From positions 434,001 through 498,000 of the forward strand of contig CAWGTV010000008.1 in the NCBI GenBank assembly GCA_963825615.1: a stretch of DNA of 64,000 nucleotides. Direction: 5' to 3'. Made by a program: the position numbers and the translations under genes. The stretch comes from JAHEDT01 sp963825615. Its GTDB lineage: Bacteria > Desulfobacterota > Desulfuromonadia > Desulfuromonadales > BM103. The notes under the pieces were generated by a model. The model did no database searches. It was given only the letters and a program-made list of their open reading frames with translations, and was not told where the DNA came from. Below, one piece after another: positions 9,322-17,910 of the stretch. Every line of letters starts with the position of its first letter. Position 1 is the first letter of the stretch.

Positions 9322-11481
9322 TCACTCTTCCTGGTGATCGATTGTGACGATCCCCAGGTAGCCATCGACCGTGACCACATCCCCCGTATGAATCAGTTGC
9401 GTCGCGCCAGCGATCCCTGTAACGCAGGGGATACCATACTCGCGGGCGATGATCGCACCATGTACCAGCATCCCCCCGCGCCGCTCGATAATCGCCGCAG
9501 CCAAAGGTACGAGAAAAGTCATGTTTGGCTCGATGGCATCGCACACCAGCACTTCGCCCAAGCGGAAATCGCGCAGGTCGAAGCCATCGTGAAGAACGCG
9601 AGCCTTGCCGGAGTCGACACCTGGCCCGGCAGGTTGACCGACCAGCTGACGGGCCAGTTGACGCACTGCGGCAACATCAACCGGAGCTGCAGCAGCCGGC
9701 TTTTTCTCAGCGAACAGGGCGCTGGGGTCCGACGCTGCCGACAAAGCTGCACGAAAAATCTCCGCATCGCCGCGCGCCAGGCGCCGCCTGGCTTCCTGCT
9801 CTGCACTTAATACCCCGGAGCGGACTTTACCGAGATAAATGTTGTCGTTGTCACGCAAGGCATAACTGGCCCGGGCTATGGTCAGAAGACGCACGGCAAG
9901 AGCGCGCTCCTGCTCACTCAGATGGCTCAAAAAAAGCTCTTCCGCCATTCCCGGTTGTTCCCGTGGAGCGCTTTTTGATGCAAATTCGTCGGCGAGCTTG
10001 AGCAACCAGGCGGGCAGATCAAGGGCTCCTGCGGCAATCCACTGAACGTCACCGAAGCGCTCCTGGAAGGAATCAACCATGGCTCTCAGCGCCCCCTCCG
10101 CAGGAATCTGCCCCCGCTGCAGCGGTGTCCGCAAGGCCGGGTCGCTCCTGACCAGGCTGGCCATGGTCAGCAGCTGCCGGTTGCGCTCCACGGCCAGCAA
10201 GGGATCGCAGCGCAGCAGGTCCATGAAAGCATAGGGGTCGTCACTGCGCATCACCTCATTATAAAATTCGCCGAACAGGCGGATGCCATGCGCCATCGGG
10301 ATGCACTTCTCCCGGTAGGTGTCGAGCCACTTCTGCAGCACGGCACGACGGCTCACAACTTCTGCCGCCAGGGCGGTATCATCAAGGCTCGCCAGTTCCA
10401 CCGCGGCCATGGCCGCGGCATCGCCTGTCATGCCGGGCAAAACGTTCTCCTCGAGGTCAACGCGCAGGCGTTCCAGGCTGGGCAGGCTGCGATGCAGACC
10501 GAGCAGCCACGAACGCTCATCGCCGCGGGCAGGAAGCCCGGTCGTGATCGGTCGAACCTGAAGGATAAAAAGACGTTGCTCAAGGACGGTCCATTCGATA
10601 TCGACGGAGGTTGCCAATGTCTCCTCGAGCTGCCGACCGATCCGGAAGAGCTCTGCACACAACGCCGGACCGAGCGGAGACTGACGGCACTGCTCGGGGG
10701 ACAGGGGCACCAGCTCGGGACCCCTGTCCTTAGGCCGCAATGCCGAGGAATGAACAACGCTATGCTTTTCGAGCACACTGCCGTCGGCGCGGTCGAGCTG
10801 CCAACGGTCCGGCTCGAGGGTCCCGTCAACCAGCGCCTGGTTGAGCCCCCAGACGGCCTCGACCATCATGCGCTTCGCGTCGTGCGGCGCCTTGGTGAAC
10901 AGGATGCCCGAGACGTCCCCGATCACCATCTGCTGGACAACCACGGCCATGGCGCTCTCGGCAGGATCAAGGCCAAGTTCCTGGCGGTAGAGCAGGGCGC
11001 CGTCTGACCAGAGCGAGGCCCAGACCACGCGGACCGCCTCCAGCATGGCCTCGGCACCTCGGACCAGGATACGGCTTTCATGGAGACCGGCGAAGGATTG
11101 CCGGGCAGAGTCCTCGCCAGGGGCCGTCGAACGGACCGCGACGGCATCCCACTGCGCCGGACCCTGGCGCAGCTCTTCCAACAATACCTTTTTCAGGGCC
11201 GGCGGCCATGCCGCGGTAAGGAAGTGATTGCGAATACGCAGGGACACGTCCCAGATTTCTTCCCAGCGCATTTCGGCAAAATCCTTGCGCTGCAACTCCA
11301 TGGCGATGAAATCGGCCAGGCCGGAATGCGCGAGGAACGCCCGGTAGACCGTGACGGGAAGACAAAAACCGTCCGGCACGGGATAACCGGCCTGACGCAG
11401 GCGCGCCAAGACCAAAGCCTTGCCACCGAGCTGGTCCTGACCATCCTGCTGGGCCTCCGAGAAGGGGATCAGGTAGTGCAT
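9322..11481 (-). CDS. PEP-synthase-like phosphotransferase without the PEP-binding barrel
   Basis: A 719-residue protein. Residues 1-315 form a PPDK/PEP-synthase ATP-grasp domain (GGKALVLARLRQAGYPVPDG at the start, VRSTAPGEDSARQSFAG at 116-132, QVRPIT at 308-313). A middle region of no clear family follows (about 320-610). The C-terminal 100 residues form the mobile phosphohistidine domain, with the likely phospho-His at 674 in MLVHGAIIAREYGIP. The C-terminal TIM barrel that binds PEP or pyruvate in true PEP synthase is absent. The order ATP domain, substrate domain, His domain is the layout of rifampicin phosphotransferases, though the middle part is shorter. Its 5' end overlaps the stop of the PNPOx-like gene by 13 bp. 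The acceptor molecule is unknown. Confidence 0.75.
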   Translation of the reverse strand: MHYLIPFSEAQQDGQDQLGGKALVLARLRQAGYPVPDGFCLPVTVYRAFLAHSGLADFIAMELQRKDFAEMRWEEIWDVSLRIRNHFLTAAWPPALKKVLLEELRQGPAQWDAVAVRSTAPGEDSARQSFAGLHESRILVRGAEAMLEAVRVVWASLWSDGALLYRQELGLDPAESAMAVVVQQMVIGDVSGILFTKAPHDAKRMMVEAVWGLNQALVDGTLEPDRWQLDRADGSVLEKHSVVHSSALRPKDRGPELVPLSPEQCRQSPLGPALCAELFRIGRQLEETLATSVDIEWTVLEQRLFILQVRPITTGLPARGDERSWLLGLHRSLPSLERLRVDLEENVLPGMTGDAAAMAAVELASLDDTALAAEVVSRRAVLQKWLDTYREKCIPMAHGIRLFGEFYNEVMRSDDPYAFMDLLRCDPLLAVERNRQLLTMASLVRSDPALRTPLQRGQIPAEGALRAMVDSFQERFGDVQWIAAGALDLPAWLLKLADEFASKSAPREQPGMAEELFLSHLSEQERALAVRLLTIARASYALRDNDNIYLGKVRSGVLSAEQEARRRLARGDAEIFRAALSAASDPSALFAEKKPAAAAPVDVAAVRQLARQLVGQPAGPGVDSGKARVLHDGFDLRDFRLGEVLVCDAIEPNMTFLVPLAAAIIERRGGMLVHGAIIAREYGIPCVTGIAGATQLIHTGDVVTVDGYLGIVTIDHQEE

Positions 11482-11927
11482 TCTGTCATCCTGAACTCGG
11501 TGACGTGCTGAAAGCGCACGACCAGCTGGTAGTTATCGACCGTGATGCGGAACAACGCGGTGCTCGGTGCCGAGACGAAGCTTTTCAATTGCGGATGCCT
11601 GGCCAGGTAAAGGGCCTGAAGCTCGGCGTGGGCCGTAGCGTCCACCTCCAGCGCCCGCCCGTATGCAGAGACCGCCGCGGCCCCGTAGAAGTCCTGCGTC
11701 CGGTTGCTGCGGTTGTCGATCAGCAAGGCGACCCGCTCATCAGCAGTCAGGTTGTGATATTTGCGTGTCGCCCGGGTGGTGGCGAAATAGAGGCTGCGGG
11801 CGTCCGTGCTGGCGACAAAAGCCACCAGGCTGGTATAAGCGTGACCCTCGCGGCTGGTACCGAGGACGCCCAGGGGTTGTGCCTGCAACAGGTCGAGAAC
11901 GATGTCCCAAGACGAGGGATTAGTCAT
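11469..11927 (-). CDS. Pyridoxamine 5'-phosphate oxidase-like flavoprotein
   Basis: A 152-residue split-barrel protein of the PNPOx-like family. LGVLGTSREGHAYTSLVAFV near residue 18 and LYFATTRATRKYHNL near 48, followed by VALLIDNRSNRTQDF, are the typical FMN-binding core. The ATG at 11927 is preceded by AGAGG at suitable spacing; an in-frame upstream start adds a segment without family similarity. Its 3' end overlaps the PEP-synthase-like gene by 13 bp, so the two are translated together. A role in flavin- or F420-type redox chemistry is possible; no substrate can be assigned from sequence. Confidence 0.8.
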   Translation of the reverse strand: MTNPSSWDIVLDLLQAQPLGVLGTSREGHAYTSLVAFVASTDARSLYFATTRATRKYHNLTADERVALLIDNRSNRTQDFYGAAAVSAYGRALEVDATAHAELQALYLARHPQLKSFVSAPSTALFRITVDNYQLVVRFQHVTEFRMTECTT

Positions 11928-12047
11928 GCCAGCCTCTTTGTCTGGAGGGTTGTGTGTTTGTCCGTTGACTTTGTGAGGCGAGAGAGACCTCATCGACCAC
12001 AGCGGTCAGAGTTCACCCCGGAAAAGAGTCATGCCCTTTCATAAGCG

Positions 12048-12527
12048 TCAATAAGACTGCAGGTTGCCGATCTCCTCGATCAACCTGTCGTTATCTGGCA
12101 TCCCCTTCTCAACATAGCGAACGAATCCGGACTGGTCGATGAGATAGGTGATCCGACCGCTGCCGTACATTGTGCGGATGGTCCCGTCATCGACCAGCAG
12201 CGGAAAACTCAAACCGAGTTGCCGGGAAAATTCTTTATGGGTCTCCAGCGAGTCCGAACTGACGCCCAGAACCTGGGCGTTGAGCTTTTCAAAGCGCGCG
12301 ATGTCGTTTTGAAAAGCCTGCATTTCGGTCGTTCAGCCGGAGGTGAAATCGGCATAGAAGAGGGCCAGGATGACCGGCCCTTTTTGCAGGGCCCGGCTGA
12401 GAGTGAGCTCCCCATCGGACGACATGACTGTAAAATCAGGGGCCGCGTCACCGACCTGCAAGGCAGCAGCATGCGACGCCAGCAGAACCACCAAGAGGGC
12501 TGCGCCAGCACAGAATAAACGTTTCAT
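12048..12527 (-). CDS. Selenocysteine-containing exported peroxiredoxin
   Basis: A thiol-peroxidase-like protein of 159 residues if the in-frame TGA at 12333-12335 is read as selenocysteine. The start MKRLFCAGAALLVVLLASHA is a signal peptide with AAAGGAGG just upstream. The two open parts join as LFYADFTSG-U-TTEMQAF, so Sec65 sits exactly where BCP/AhpC-type peroxiredoxins have the peroxidatic Cys (TPGCTTE). After the TGA the frame continues for 94 codons with clear family sequence (VLGVSSDSLETHKEFSRQLG, PLLVDDG). A 10-bp hairpin starts 15 bases after the TGA. The BCP-type resolving Cys five residues further on is absent. A plain nonsense mutation is unlikely, given conservation on both sides. 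Confidence 0.88.
12284..12317 (-). promoter_or_regulatory. Candidate bacterial SECIS hairpin
   Basis: On the minus strand, GCTTTTCAAA (12308-12317) and TTTGAAAAGC (12284-12293) form a perfect 10-bp stem with a 14-base loop. It begins 15 bases after the selenocysteine TGA, which fits the distance expected for a bacterial SECIS read by SelB. The stem lies within the coding sequence. Confidence 0.55.
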
Positions 12528-12675
12528 TGGAACCTCCTTTGAGCTTTGCGTGTCAGGTTTCAACGGTATCACACGCTTGTCATTCGGCAACGTTCCTTAG
12601 CAACGGCGCTTGTGAGGTTGCACATAACCATCGGCGTGATAAAAGTTAATGCAACAGTAAATGCTGGGGAGAACC

Positions 12676-13083
12676 ATGAATGTGCTGTTCTATTTAAAAC
12701 TGTACCTGTTGACCGTCCCGGTCTTTTTCGCCATCGACCTGCTCTGGCTGGGAGTCCTTGCCAAAGGCCTCTACCAGAAGAACCTCGCCCACCTGTTGAG
12801 TCCCACGGTCAACTGGCCGGCAGCCTTTGCCTTCTACCTGATCTACATCGCCGGCATCATCCTGTTTGCCGTCAAACCTGCGCTTGCCGATCAAGCCTTG
12901 GCCAAAGCCGCCATCTGGGGCGCCCTGTTCGGCTTCTTCACTTACGCGACCTACGATTTGACCAACCTGGCGACACTGAGGGACTGGCCACTCAAGGTGG
13001 TCCTGGTCGACATCGCCTGGGGCACCCTGCTCTGCACCCTGGTCGCCTCGGCCAGCTACCTGATCGGCCGCTGGCTCGACTGA
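12676..13083 (+). CDS. DUF2177 family membrane protein
   Basis: A 135-residue protein with four predicted membrane helices and the DUF2177 pattern: PVFFAIDLLWLGVLAKGLYQ in the first helix, AFAFYLIYIAGIILFAV in the second, FTYATYDLTNLATLRDWP, then VDIAWGTLL. The ATG at 12676 is preceded by GGGGAGA; an ATG five codons earlier lacks a site. It converges with the DUF2878 gene, only three bases apart. DUF2177 genes often occur with DUF1365, cyclopropane synthase, DUF1295 and DUF2878 genes, as here. The biochemical role is unknown to me. Confidence 0.85.
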   Translation: MNVLFYLKLYLLTVPVFFAIDLLWLGVLAKGLYQKNLAHLLSPTVNWPAAFAFYLIYIAGIILFAVKPALADQALAKAAIWGALFGFFTYATYDLTNLATLRDWPLKVVLVDIAWGTLLCTLVASASYLIGRWLD

Positions 13084-13086
13084 GTC

Positions 13087-13641
13087 TCAGCTTTTTGCCG
13101 GCCATCGATACCGCCCCTCGCCGTCTGCGGTCTGATCACTCAACCAGAGCAAAGCAGGCGTCACCACCGCCCAGGTTGCCGCCAGGAAGAAGAGACTCAA
13201 TGCCGGCTCCCCGCTTATTTCAGCCGCGCCCAGGTTGACTCCTCCCCAGTAGGCTATTGGGCCGCCCAGCGCGCCGAGCAGGGCAGCAAGCAGGTAACGG
13301 CCGGACAACCAATAGAGCGCATAACGGAACAGGGTGGCAAACTGCATCCAGATGACCGGGACCCAGAGCGGCAGCCAGAACGGCCAGTTCGAATCCGTTT
13401 TGAAGGACAATATGCCCAGACCTTGCTGGAGGCTGTCCACCACGGTGCCGAGCAAACCGGCCGCACAGATCAGCAGAAGCTCGGATTTACGCGCGCGGGC
13501 CAGCAGCAGATGGCTTGCGACCAGGGCCAAAGCGATGAGGGCACCGATCACCGGAGAGCCCCAGGCAGCACCGAGGACACAACCGAACCAGCCGAACTGG
13601 TAGAGCAGAACATTGAGCAACTTGCTCGCGAAAGCGGACAT
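13087..13641 (-). CDS. DUF2878 family membrane protein
   Basis: A 184-residue integral membrane protein with about five or six helices and the typical start LLNVLLYQFGWFGCVLGAAWG. Other conserved parts are LLGTVVDSLQQGLGILSF and PLWVPVIWMQFATLFRYAL. It is the last gene of the minus-strand lipid-modification operon, 19 bp after the DUF1365-cyclopropane synthase fusion. No enzymatic motif is visible; the neighbours suggest a role in modified fatty acid formation or transport. Confidence 0.85.
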   Translation of the reverse strand: MSAFASKLLNVLLYQFGWFGCVLGAAWGSPVIGALIALALVASHLLLARARKSELLLICAAGLLGTVVDSLQQGLGILSFKTDSNWPFWLPLWVPVIWMQFATLFRYALYWLSGRYLLAALLGALGGPIAYWGGVNLGAAEISGEPALSLFFLAATWAVVTPALLWLSDQTADGEGRYRWPAKS

Positions 13642-13660
13642 AATCCTCCCAGCAAGACCT

Positions 13661-15634
13661 TCAAGAATGCGTCGGCTTGGTCAGGACGAGTTGCGCCAGG
13701 TCGATAATTTCGGCGGCAAATCCGGCTTGGCAATAGGCAAAGTAGTACTCCCACTTGCGCAGAGAGGTCTCGTCGTAACCCAGGGCGAGGATCTCCGGAG
13801 CTTTGGACAGCAGCGCCTGGCGCCAGCAGGCGAGGGTCTTCGCATAATCCGCGCCGTATTGTTCGAGCTCGTTCAGGTGCAGGGTCGAAGAGCCTGCCAT
13901 GGCTCGTGAAATCGCGCCGATTGACGGCAGATGACCCCCGGGAAAGATATGCTTGCGGATCCAGTCCGAGCTGTAGCGATAGGTGGAATATTTTCGATCG
14001 GGGATGGTGATCACCTGGATCACCGCCCGTCCTCCCGGCTTGAGGGCCCGCTCGCAGGCAGCGAAGAAAGGTCCCAGGCCAGCATGGCCGACGGCTTCCA
14101 GCATCTCGATTGAGACGACTTTGGAGTATTGCCCCTCGATATGGCGGTAGTCGCAGAGCAGGATCTCGATCCGATCCTCAAGACCCGCCTCACGAACCCG
14201 TTGCCGGGCCAGCTCCAGCTGCTCTTGCGATACGGTGATCCCTGTCACCCGGCAGCCGGTCTGGCGCACCGCCTCGAGGGCAAAGCTTCCCCAACCGCAG
14301 CCAATCTCGAGCACATGGTCCTCCGCGGTAATCCGCGCCTTTTTGATAATGGTTCGCAGCTTGGTGCGCTGCGCCTGCTCCAGGGACTCTTCCGCCCTGG
14401 TAAACAGCGCACAGGAATAGGTCATGGACGGGTCGAGGAAGGTCGCGAAGAAGGCGTTGCTCAGATCGTAATGTTGGCGAATGTTGCGTGCGCTGCCTTT
14501 GATCGTGTTGGGCCGCTGCAGGTGGCGCAGATAATTGACCAGGCGTCCGATCGCCGCGGTGGTGATGCTGCGGTCGTCCATGACCGCCTCATTGGCCGCC
14601 AGCAGAGTCAGCAGTCCCGGCAGATCGGACGTCGTCCAGTCGCCATCCGTGAAGGCTTCACCGAAGCCGATATCCCCCGCGACCATCACGCGCCGAAAGA
14701 ACCGGTACTCCTTGACCGTGAGCTGGAGAGACGGCTCCGCTCCCGGTCGGCCGAAGTGATAATGCTCACCCCCCGGGGTGCTCAAGTGCAATTCGCCCTG
14801 AGGGAGGCGAGCCAGGAATTTGATCGTCATCTTCATGCCGATGCGGTCGATGCAGCTCGGCGGGACCGGGCGCACCGTCATGGCGCTGTTGGGAACCGGC
14901 TTCTCATACACGGAAAGCCTCCTTTGCCAATGGAGTTTTGCCGCCTGCCAGAGGATCCTCGGCATGGTCAGGACTGCGCAAAACGGGTGCGTGATCATCG
15001 TCTTGGCCAGGCGACCGGGAGTCAGCTCCTGCGCTTCGCCGAAGATGCGAGCCACCAGGGCAAGCTGGTCGTTGACATGATACTGCAGGGTGTTGTCAAT
15101 CTGCTCGAGCGGCTCGGTCAAACGAAACTCATAGTGCCCCCGGCGCGGAAAGAATGGTGAAACGTGGAATTGCTTCTCCGCCCGAAAACGCAGCCTGCCG
15201 TCGACAAACTCGGCCTTCTCAGCATCCATAAGGTAAAGGTGCATTTCACCGAAGGTGTTGTTGACCTGGGCCAGCACGCATACCAGGCGGTCGGCCTGGT
15301 CATGACAGTAGAAGAAACTGACCGGGTTGAAAATATAGTTGAAATAGCGCGCCGCCGTGACGAGCTGCACCTTGCCGAGGGGATTGCTCATACCGGCACG
15401 GCAGAGCACCTCCTTCAGTTTTTCCCTGATCGACTGCTGTCCGGGGATGAGGTAATCCTGGTCATGGATGGCCACGGGCCGCAGCTGGTTATGGCCGAAC
15501 AGCGGCGTCTGTCGAGCCAGCATTGGCAACTCATCAAGATCAAAGGCATAAAAATAAACCGGGTAGCGAAAACTGTGCTTGACCGGAACCAGCCGGGCAT
15601 GGGTAACCTGGCCGATATAGAGCTTGGAGTTCAT
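13661..15634 (-). CDS. DUF1365-cyclopropane fatty acid synthase-like fusion protein
   Basis: A 657-residue fusion. Residues 1 to about 255 are a DUF1365 domain (KLYIGQVTHARLVPVKHSFR, FNPVSFFYCHD, VNNTFGEMHLYLM). From about 260 to the end is a cyclopropane-fatty-acid synthase-type methyltransferase: GDIGFGEAFTDGDWTTSDLP, QHYDLSNAFFATFLDPSMTY, the SAM motif VLEIGCGWGSFALEAV, then SIEMLEAVGH and a C-terminal CFAS segment. The methyltransferase acts on unsaturated phospholipid acyl chains in known relatives. The two parts are commonly separate neighbouring genes. The start overlaps the stop of the FAD oxidoreductase (ATGA). No frame break is seen at the junction, so the fusion looks real. Confidence 0.88.
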   Translation of the reverse strand: MNSKLYIGQVTHARLVPVKHSFRYPVYFYAFDLDELPMLARQTPLFGHNQLRPVAIHDQDYLIPGQQSIREKLKEVLCRAGMSNPLGKVQLVTAARYFNYIFNPVSFFYCHDQADRLVCVLAQVNNTFGEMHLYLMDAEKAEFVDGRLRFRAEKQFHVSPFFPRRGHYEFRLTEPLEQIDNTLQYHVNDQLALVARIFGEAQELTPGRLAKTMITHPFCAVLTMPRILWQAAKLHWQRRLSVYEKPVPNSAMTVRPVPPSCIDRIGMKMTIKFLARLPQGELHLSTPGGEHYHFGRPGAEPSLQLTVKEYRFFRRVMVAGDIGFGEAFTDGDWTTSDLPGLLTLLAANEAVMDDRSITTAAIGRLVNYLRHLQRPNTIKGSARNIRQHYDLSNAFFATFLDPSMTYSCALFTRAEESLEQAQRTKLRTIIKKARITAEDHVLEIGCGWGSFALEAVRQTGCRVTGITVSQEQLELARQRVREAGLEDRIEILLCDYRHIEGQYSKVVSIEMLEAVGHAGLGPFFAACERALKPGGRAVIQVITIPDRKYSTYRYSSDWIRKHIFPGGHLPSIGAISRAMAGSSTLHLNELEQYGADYAKTLACWRQALLSKAPEILALGYDETSLRKWEYYFAYCQAGFAAEIIDLAQLVLTKPTHS

Positions 15635-16908
15635 AAAACGACTCCGAAGGCGTTAGCCACCGCTACCCCTGAGCGGACAGCATCTTCATGAAAACCGTAG
15701 CCGAAGTAACTGCCGCAGAACCAGCTTCTCCGCTGGCCGTTGAGTTGCGGCAGCTCAGCCTGGGTCGCCATCGATGCGAAGCTGTAGAGAGGGTGCAGGT
15801 AATCCATGGCGGCAATCACATGCTCCGACCGGAACGCCGCCTGACGATTGAGGGTCACGCAATAATTTTGCCGTGCCGCGAGGCCCTGCAAGCGGTTCAT
15901 GTAGTAGGTCACAAAAACCGGTCGCGCCCTGTCGGTGTTGACCTCGCGGGTAAAATTCCACGCCGCCCAGGCTCTTTTTTGCCCGGGCAGCAAGGAGGAA
16001 TCCGTGTGCAGCACCGTGTGGTTCCGTTGATAGCGCCAGGGCGCCAGCAGCCGCCTTTCCTCGGCGCTCGGATCCTTCAGGAGACGCAGCGCCTGATCAG
16101 CGTGGGTGGCGATGACGACCTGGTCGAAGACCAGGCGCTCGCCGTCGTCCAGGGAAATCGTGACGCCTTCGCGCTCACGCTGAATGGCCCGGACCGGAGC
16201 CTCGAGGTGCAGGCGGCCGCGAAATTCGCGCATAAACGCCTCGACATAAGCATGGCTGCCGCCGACCACGGTTCGCCACTGAGGTCGGTTCCTGAAGGAC
16301 AACAGGCCATGATTGCTGAAGAAGCGCAGGAAAGGCTCGGCAGGAAAATCAGCGATCTGCAGCGCCGGCGTCGACCAGATTGCCGCAGCCATGGGCACCA
16401 GGTAATTGTCAATCATGAAGGACGAGAAACCACCGTTTGACAAATACTGGCCGAGGGTTATCGCCGGGAAGTTGCCTTTCTCCAGGTCGTGACGGGCCTG
16501 CCTGGAGAAGCGCATGACCTCGAGCAGAAAACTGAAAAACTTCGGGTTGACCAGGTTGCGCCGCTGGGCGAACAGGCCGTTGAGATCGGTCCCGGCATAG
16601 ACCAGTCCGCTCTGCAGACATTGAAAACCAAAGGACATTTCGGAGACTCGGGTGGCGACACCAAGCCTGGAGAGAAATTTTTGCAGCAGGGGATAAGTGG
16701 CTTCATTGAGAACGATAAAGCCGGTATCGACAGCGAGGCCAGCATCCGGACCGTCTTTGATGTCAATGGTATGGGTATGCCCACCGAGATAGTCGTTCTG
16801 CTCAAAGAGGGTGATTTCGTGCCGCTCCTGCAACAGGTAGGCGGCCATGATACCGGCAACACCGCCGCCAACCACAGCGATTCTCTGTCCGCTCTCAAAT
16901 TGATTCAT
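15631..16908 (-). CDS. FAD-dependent amine-oxidase-like oxidoreductase
   Basis: A 425-residue flavoprotein with the dinucleotide-binding motif RIAVVGGGVAGIMAAYLL at the N-terminus, FEQNDYLGGHTHT after it, and the C-terminal FAD segment GSYFGYGFHEDAVRSGVAVA. It matches the NAD(P)-binding amine-oxidase-like proteins that accompany DUF1365 and cyclopropane synthase genes. Some relatives, such as UfaO in Rhodobacter, are reported to act in methylated furan fatty acid synthesis, from memory. It starts five bases after the DUF1295 stop and overlaps the fusion gene by four bases. A desaturating or oxidising step on a methylated acyl chain is a reasonable inference. Confidence 0.85.
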   Translation of the reverse strand: MNQFESGQRIAVVGGGVAGIMAAYLLQERHEITLFEQNDYLGGHTHTIDIKDGPDAGLAVDTGFIVLNEATYPLLQKFLSRLGVATRVSEMSFGFQCLQSGLVYAGTDLNGLFAQRRNLVNPKFFSFLLEVMRFSRQARHDLEKGNFPAITLGQYLSNGGFSSFMIDNYLVPMAAAIWSTPALQIADFPAEPFLRFFSNHGLLSFRNRPQWRTVVGGSHAYVEAFMREFRGRLHLEAPVRAIQREREGVTISLDDGERLVFDQVVIATHADQALRLLKDPSAEERRLLAPWRYQRNHTVLHTDSSLLPGQKRAWAAWNFTREVNTDRARPVFVTYYMNRLQGLAARQNYCVTLNRQAAFRSEHVIAAMDYLHPLYSFASMATQAELPQLNGQRRSWFCGSYFGYGFHEDAVRSGVAVANAFGVVL

Positions 16909-16913
16909 GAGAC

Positions 16914-17684
16914 CTATCCACGCCTGGGGAACCAGGGAAAGAACGCGTTGGTGCGCTGTTTATAAGCTTCGAATTCGGTGTGTCCGCGGTATTTATTTTC
17001 GAGCATAGGAATACCGGAGACCTTGAGCAACAAGAAATCAATTAAAAGCGGGCTGATCACTGCGATTGCTCCGTAGGGCACATTCAGGGCAATCAGGAAC
17101 AGTCCCCACCAGAGGCAGGCCTCACCGAAATAGTTCGGGTGCCTGGAATAGCGCCACAGCCCAGACTGGATAACGTGTCCGCGATTGGCGCGGTTCTTCC
17201 TGAACTGCAGCAGCTGCCAATCTGCCACGGCCTCGAAGCAAAAGCCGAACAACCAGAGCAACAAACCTGCCCAGTCCAGAACACCCAGCGCCGAACCAGG
17301 ATTGTTGATGATTAAGAGGATGGGCATGGCAACCGTGAAGACCACTGCGCCCTGCAACATGAAGATCTGCAGATAGCTGCGCCAGACAAATGACCGGCCC
17401 CACTCTTCGCGCCAGCGCCGATAGCGAAAGTCCTCTCCTTCGCCGTCTTTGCGCTGGAAGATGTGGGCCGCCAGGCGACCCCCCCAAAGCGTGACCAGGC
17501 CAAGGGCAAGCAACTCCCGGGGATGGACGCTGCCGTCGCCGAGAAAGGCACCCCAGCATGCCAGGACAAAAGCCGGGCCGTAGGCGACGTCGACGATACT
17601 ATTGTCCCTGAAATACATGGCCAAGGCAAAGATCGCGGTCATGTAAACCAGCAGCACACTTATGGCAATCAGGAAAACGTTCAT
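16914..17684 (-). CDS. DUF1295 family (steroid 5-alpha-reductase-like) membrane protein
   Basis: A 256-residue membrane protein with about six or seven helices. DNSIVDVAYGPAFVLACWG near residue 28, the C-terminal GLWRYSRHPNYFGEACLWWG (a signature shared with ICMT/5-alpha-reductase folds) and the tail YRGHTEFEAYKQRTNAFFPW identify DUF1295. It is the first gene of the four-gene operon DUF1295, FAD oxidoreductase, DUF1365-CFAS, DUF2878. A reductase acting on lipids is inferred from the fold. I see no convincing promoter motif in the upstream 226 bp. Confidence 0.88.
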   Translation of the reverse strand: MNVFLIAISVLLVYMTAIFALAMYFRDNSIVDVAYGPAFVLACWGAFLGDGSVHPRELLALGLVTLWGGRLAAHIFQRKDGEGEDFRYRRWREEWGRSFVWRSYLQIFMLQGAVVFTVAMPILLIINNPGSALGVLDWAGLLLWLFGFCFEAVADWQLLQFRKNRANRGHVIQSGLWRYSRHPNYFGEACLWWGLFLIALNVPYGAIAVISPLLIDFLLLKVSGIPMLENKYRGHTEFEAYKQRTNAFFPWFPRRG

Positions 17685-17910
17685 CGTAACCGCGCTGTCG
17701 TCAGAACCGGCTGCGCGCCACCAGATTGCGGGCTCTGGCCGGATTCGATCATTAAGAAGTTTAGCCGCTAAAGCACGGTTGGCAATATTATTAACCAGTT
17801 ACCCAACAGGATTATTATTCATCGGGCGGCCGCACGGGCCGCGAAAGGTTGCCATCGTCCACTGGCTTGCCTATAATCGTTCAACCATATCACCCAACGA
17901 GGTCACCACC

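Noticed and set aside
17685..17800. TGATCG-type motif upstream of the DUF1295 operon as an RpoE/ChrR promoter
   Set aside because: No matching -10 element at the expected distance, and no chrR or rpoE gene in the window.
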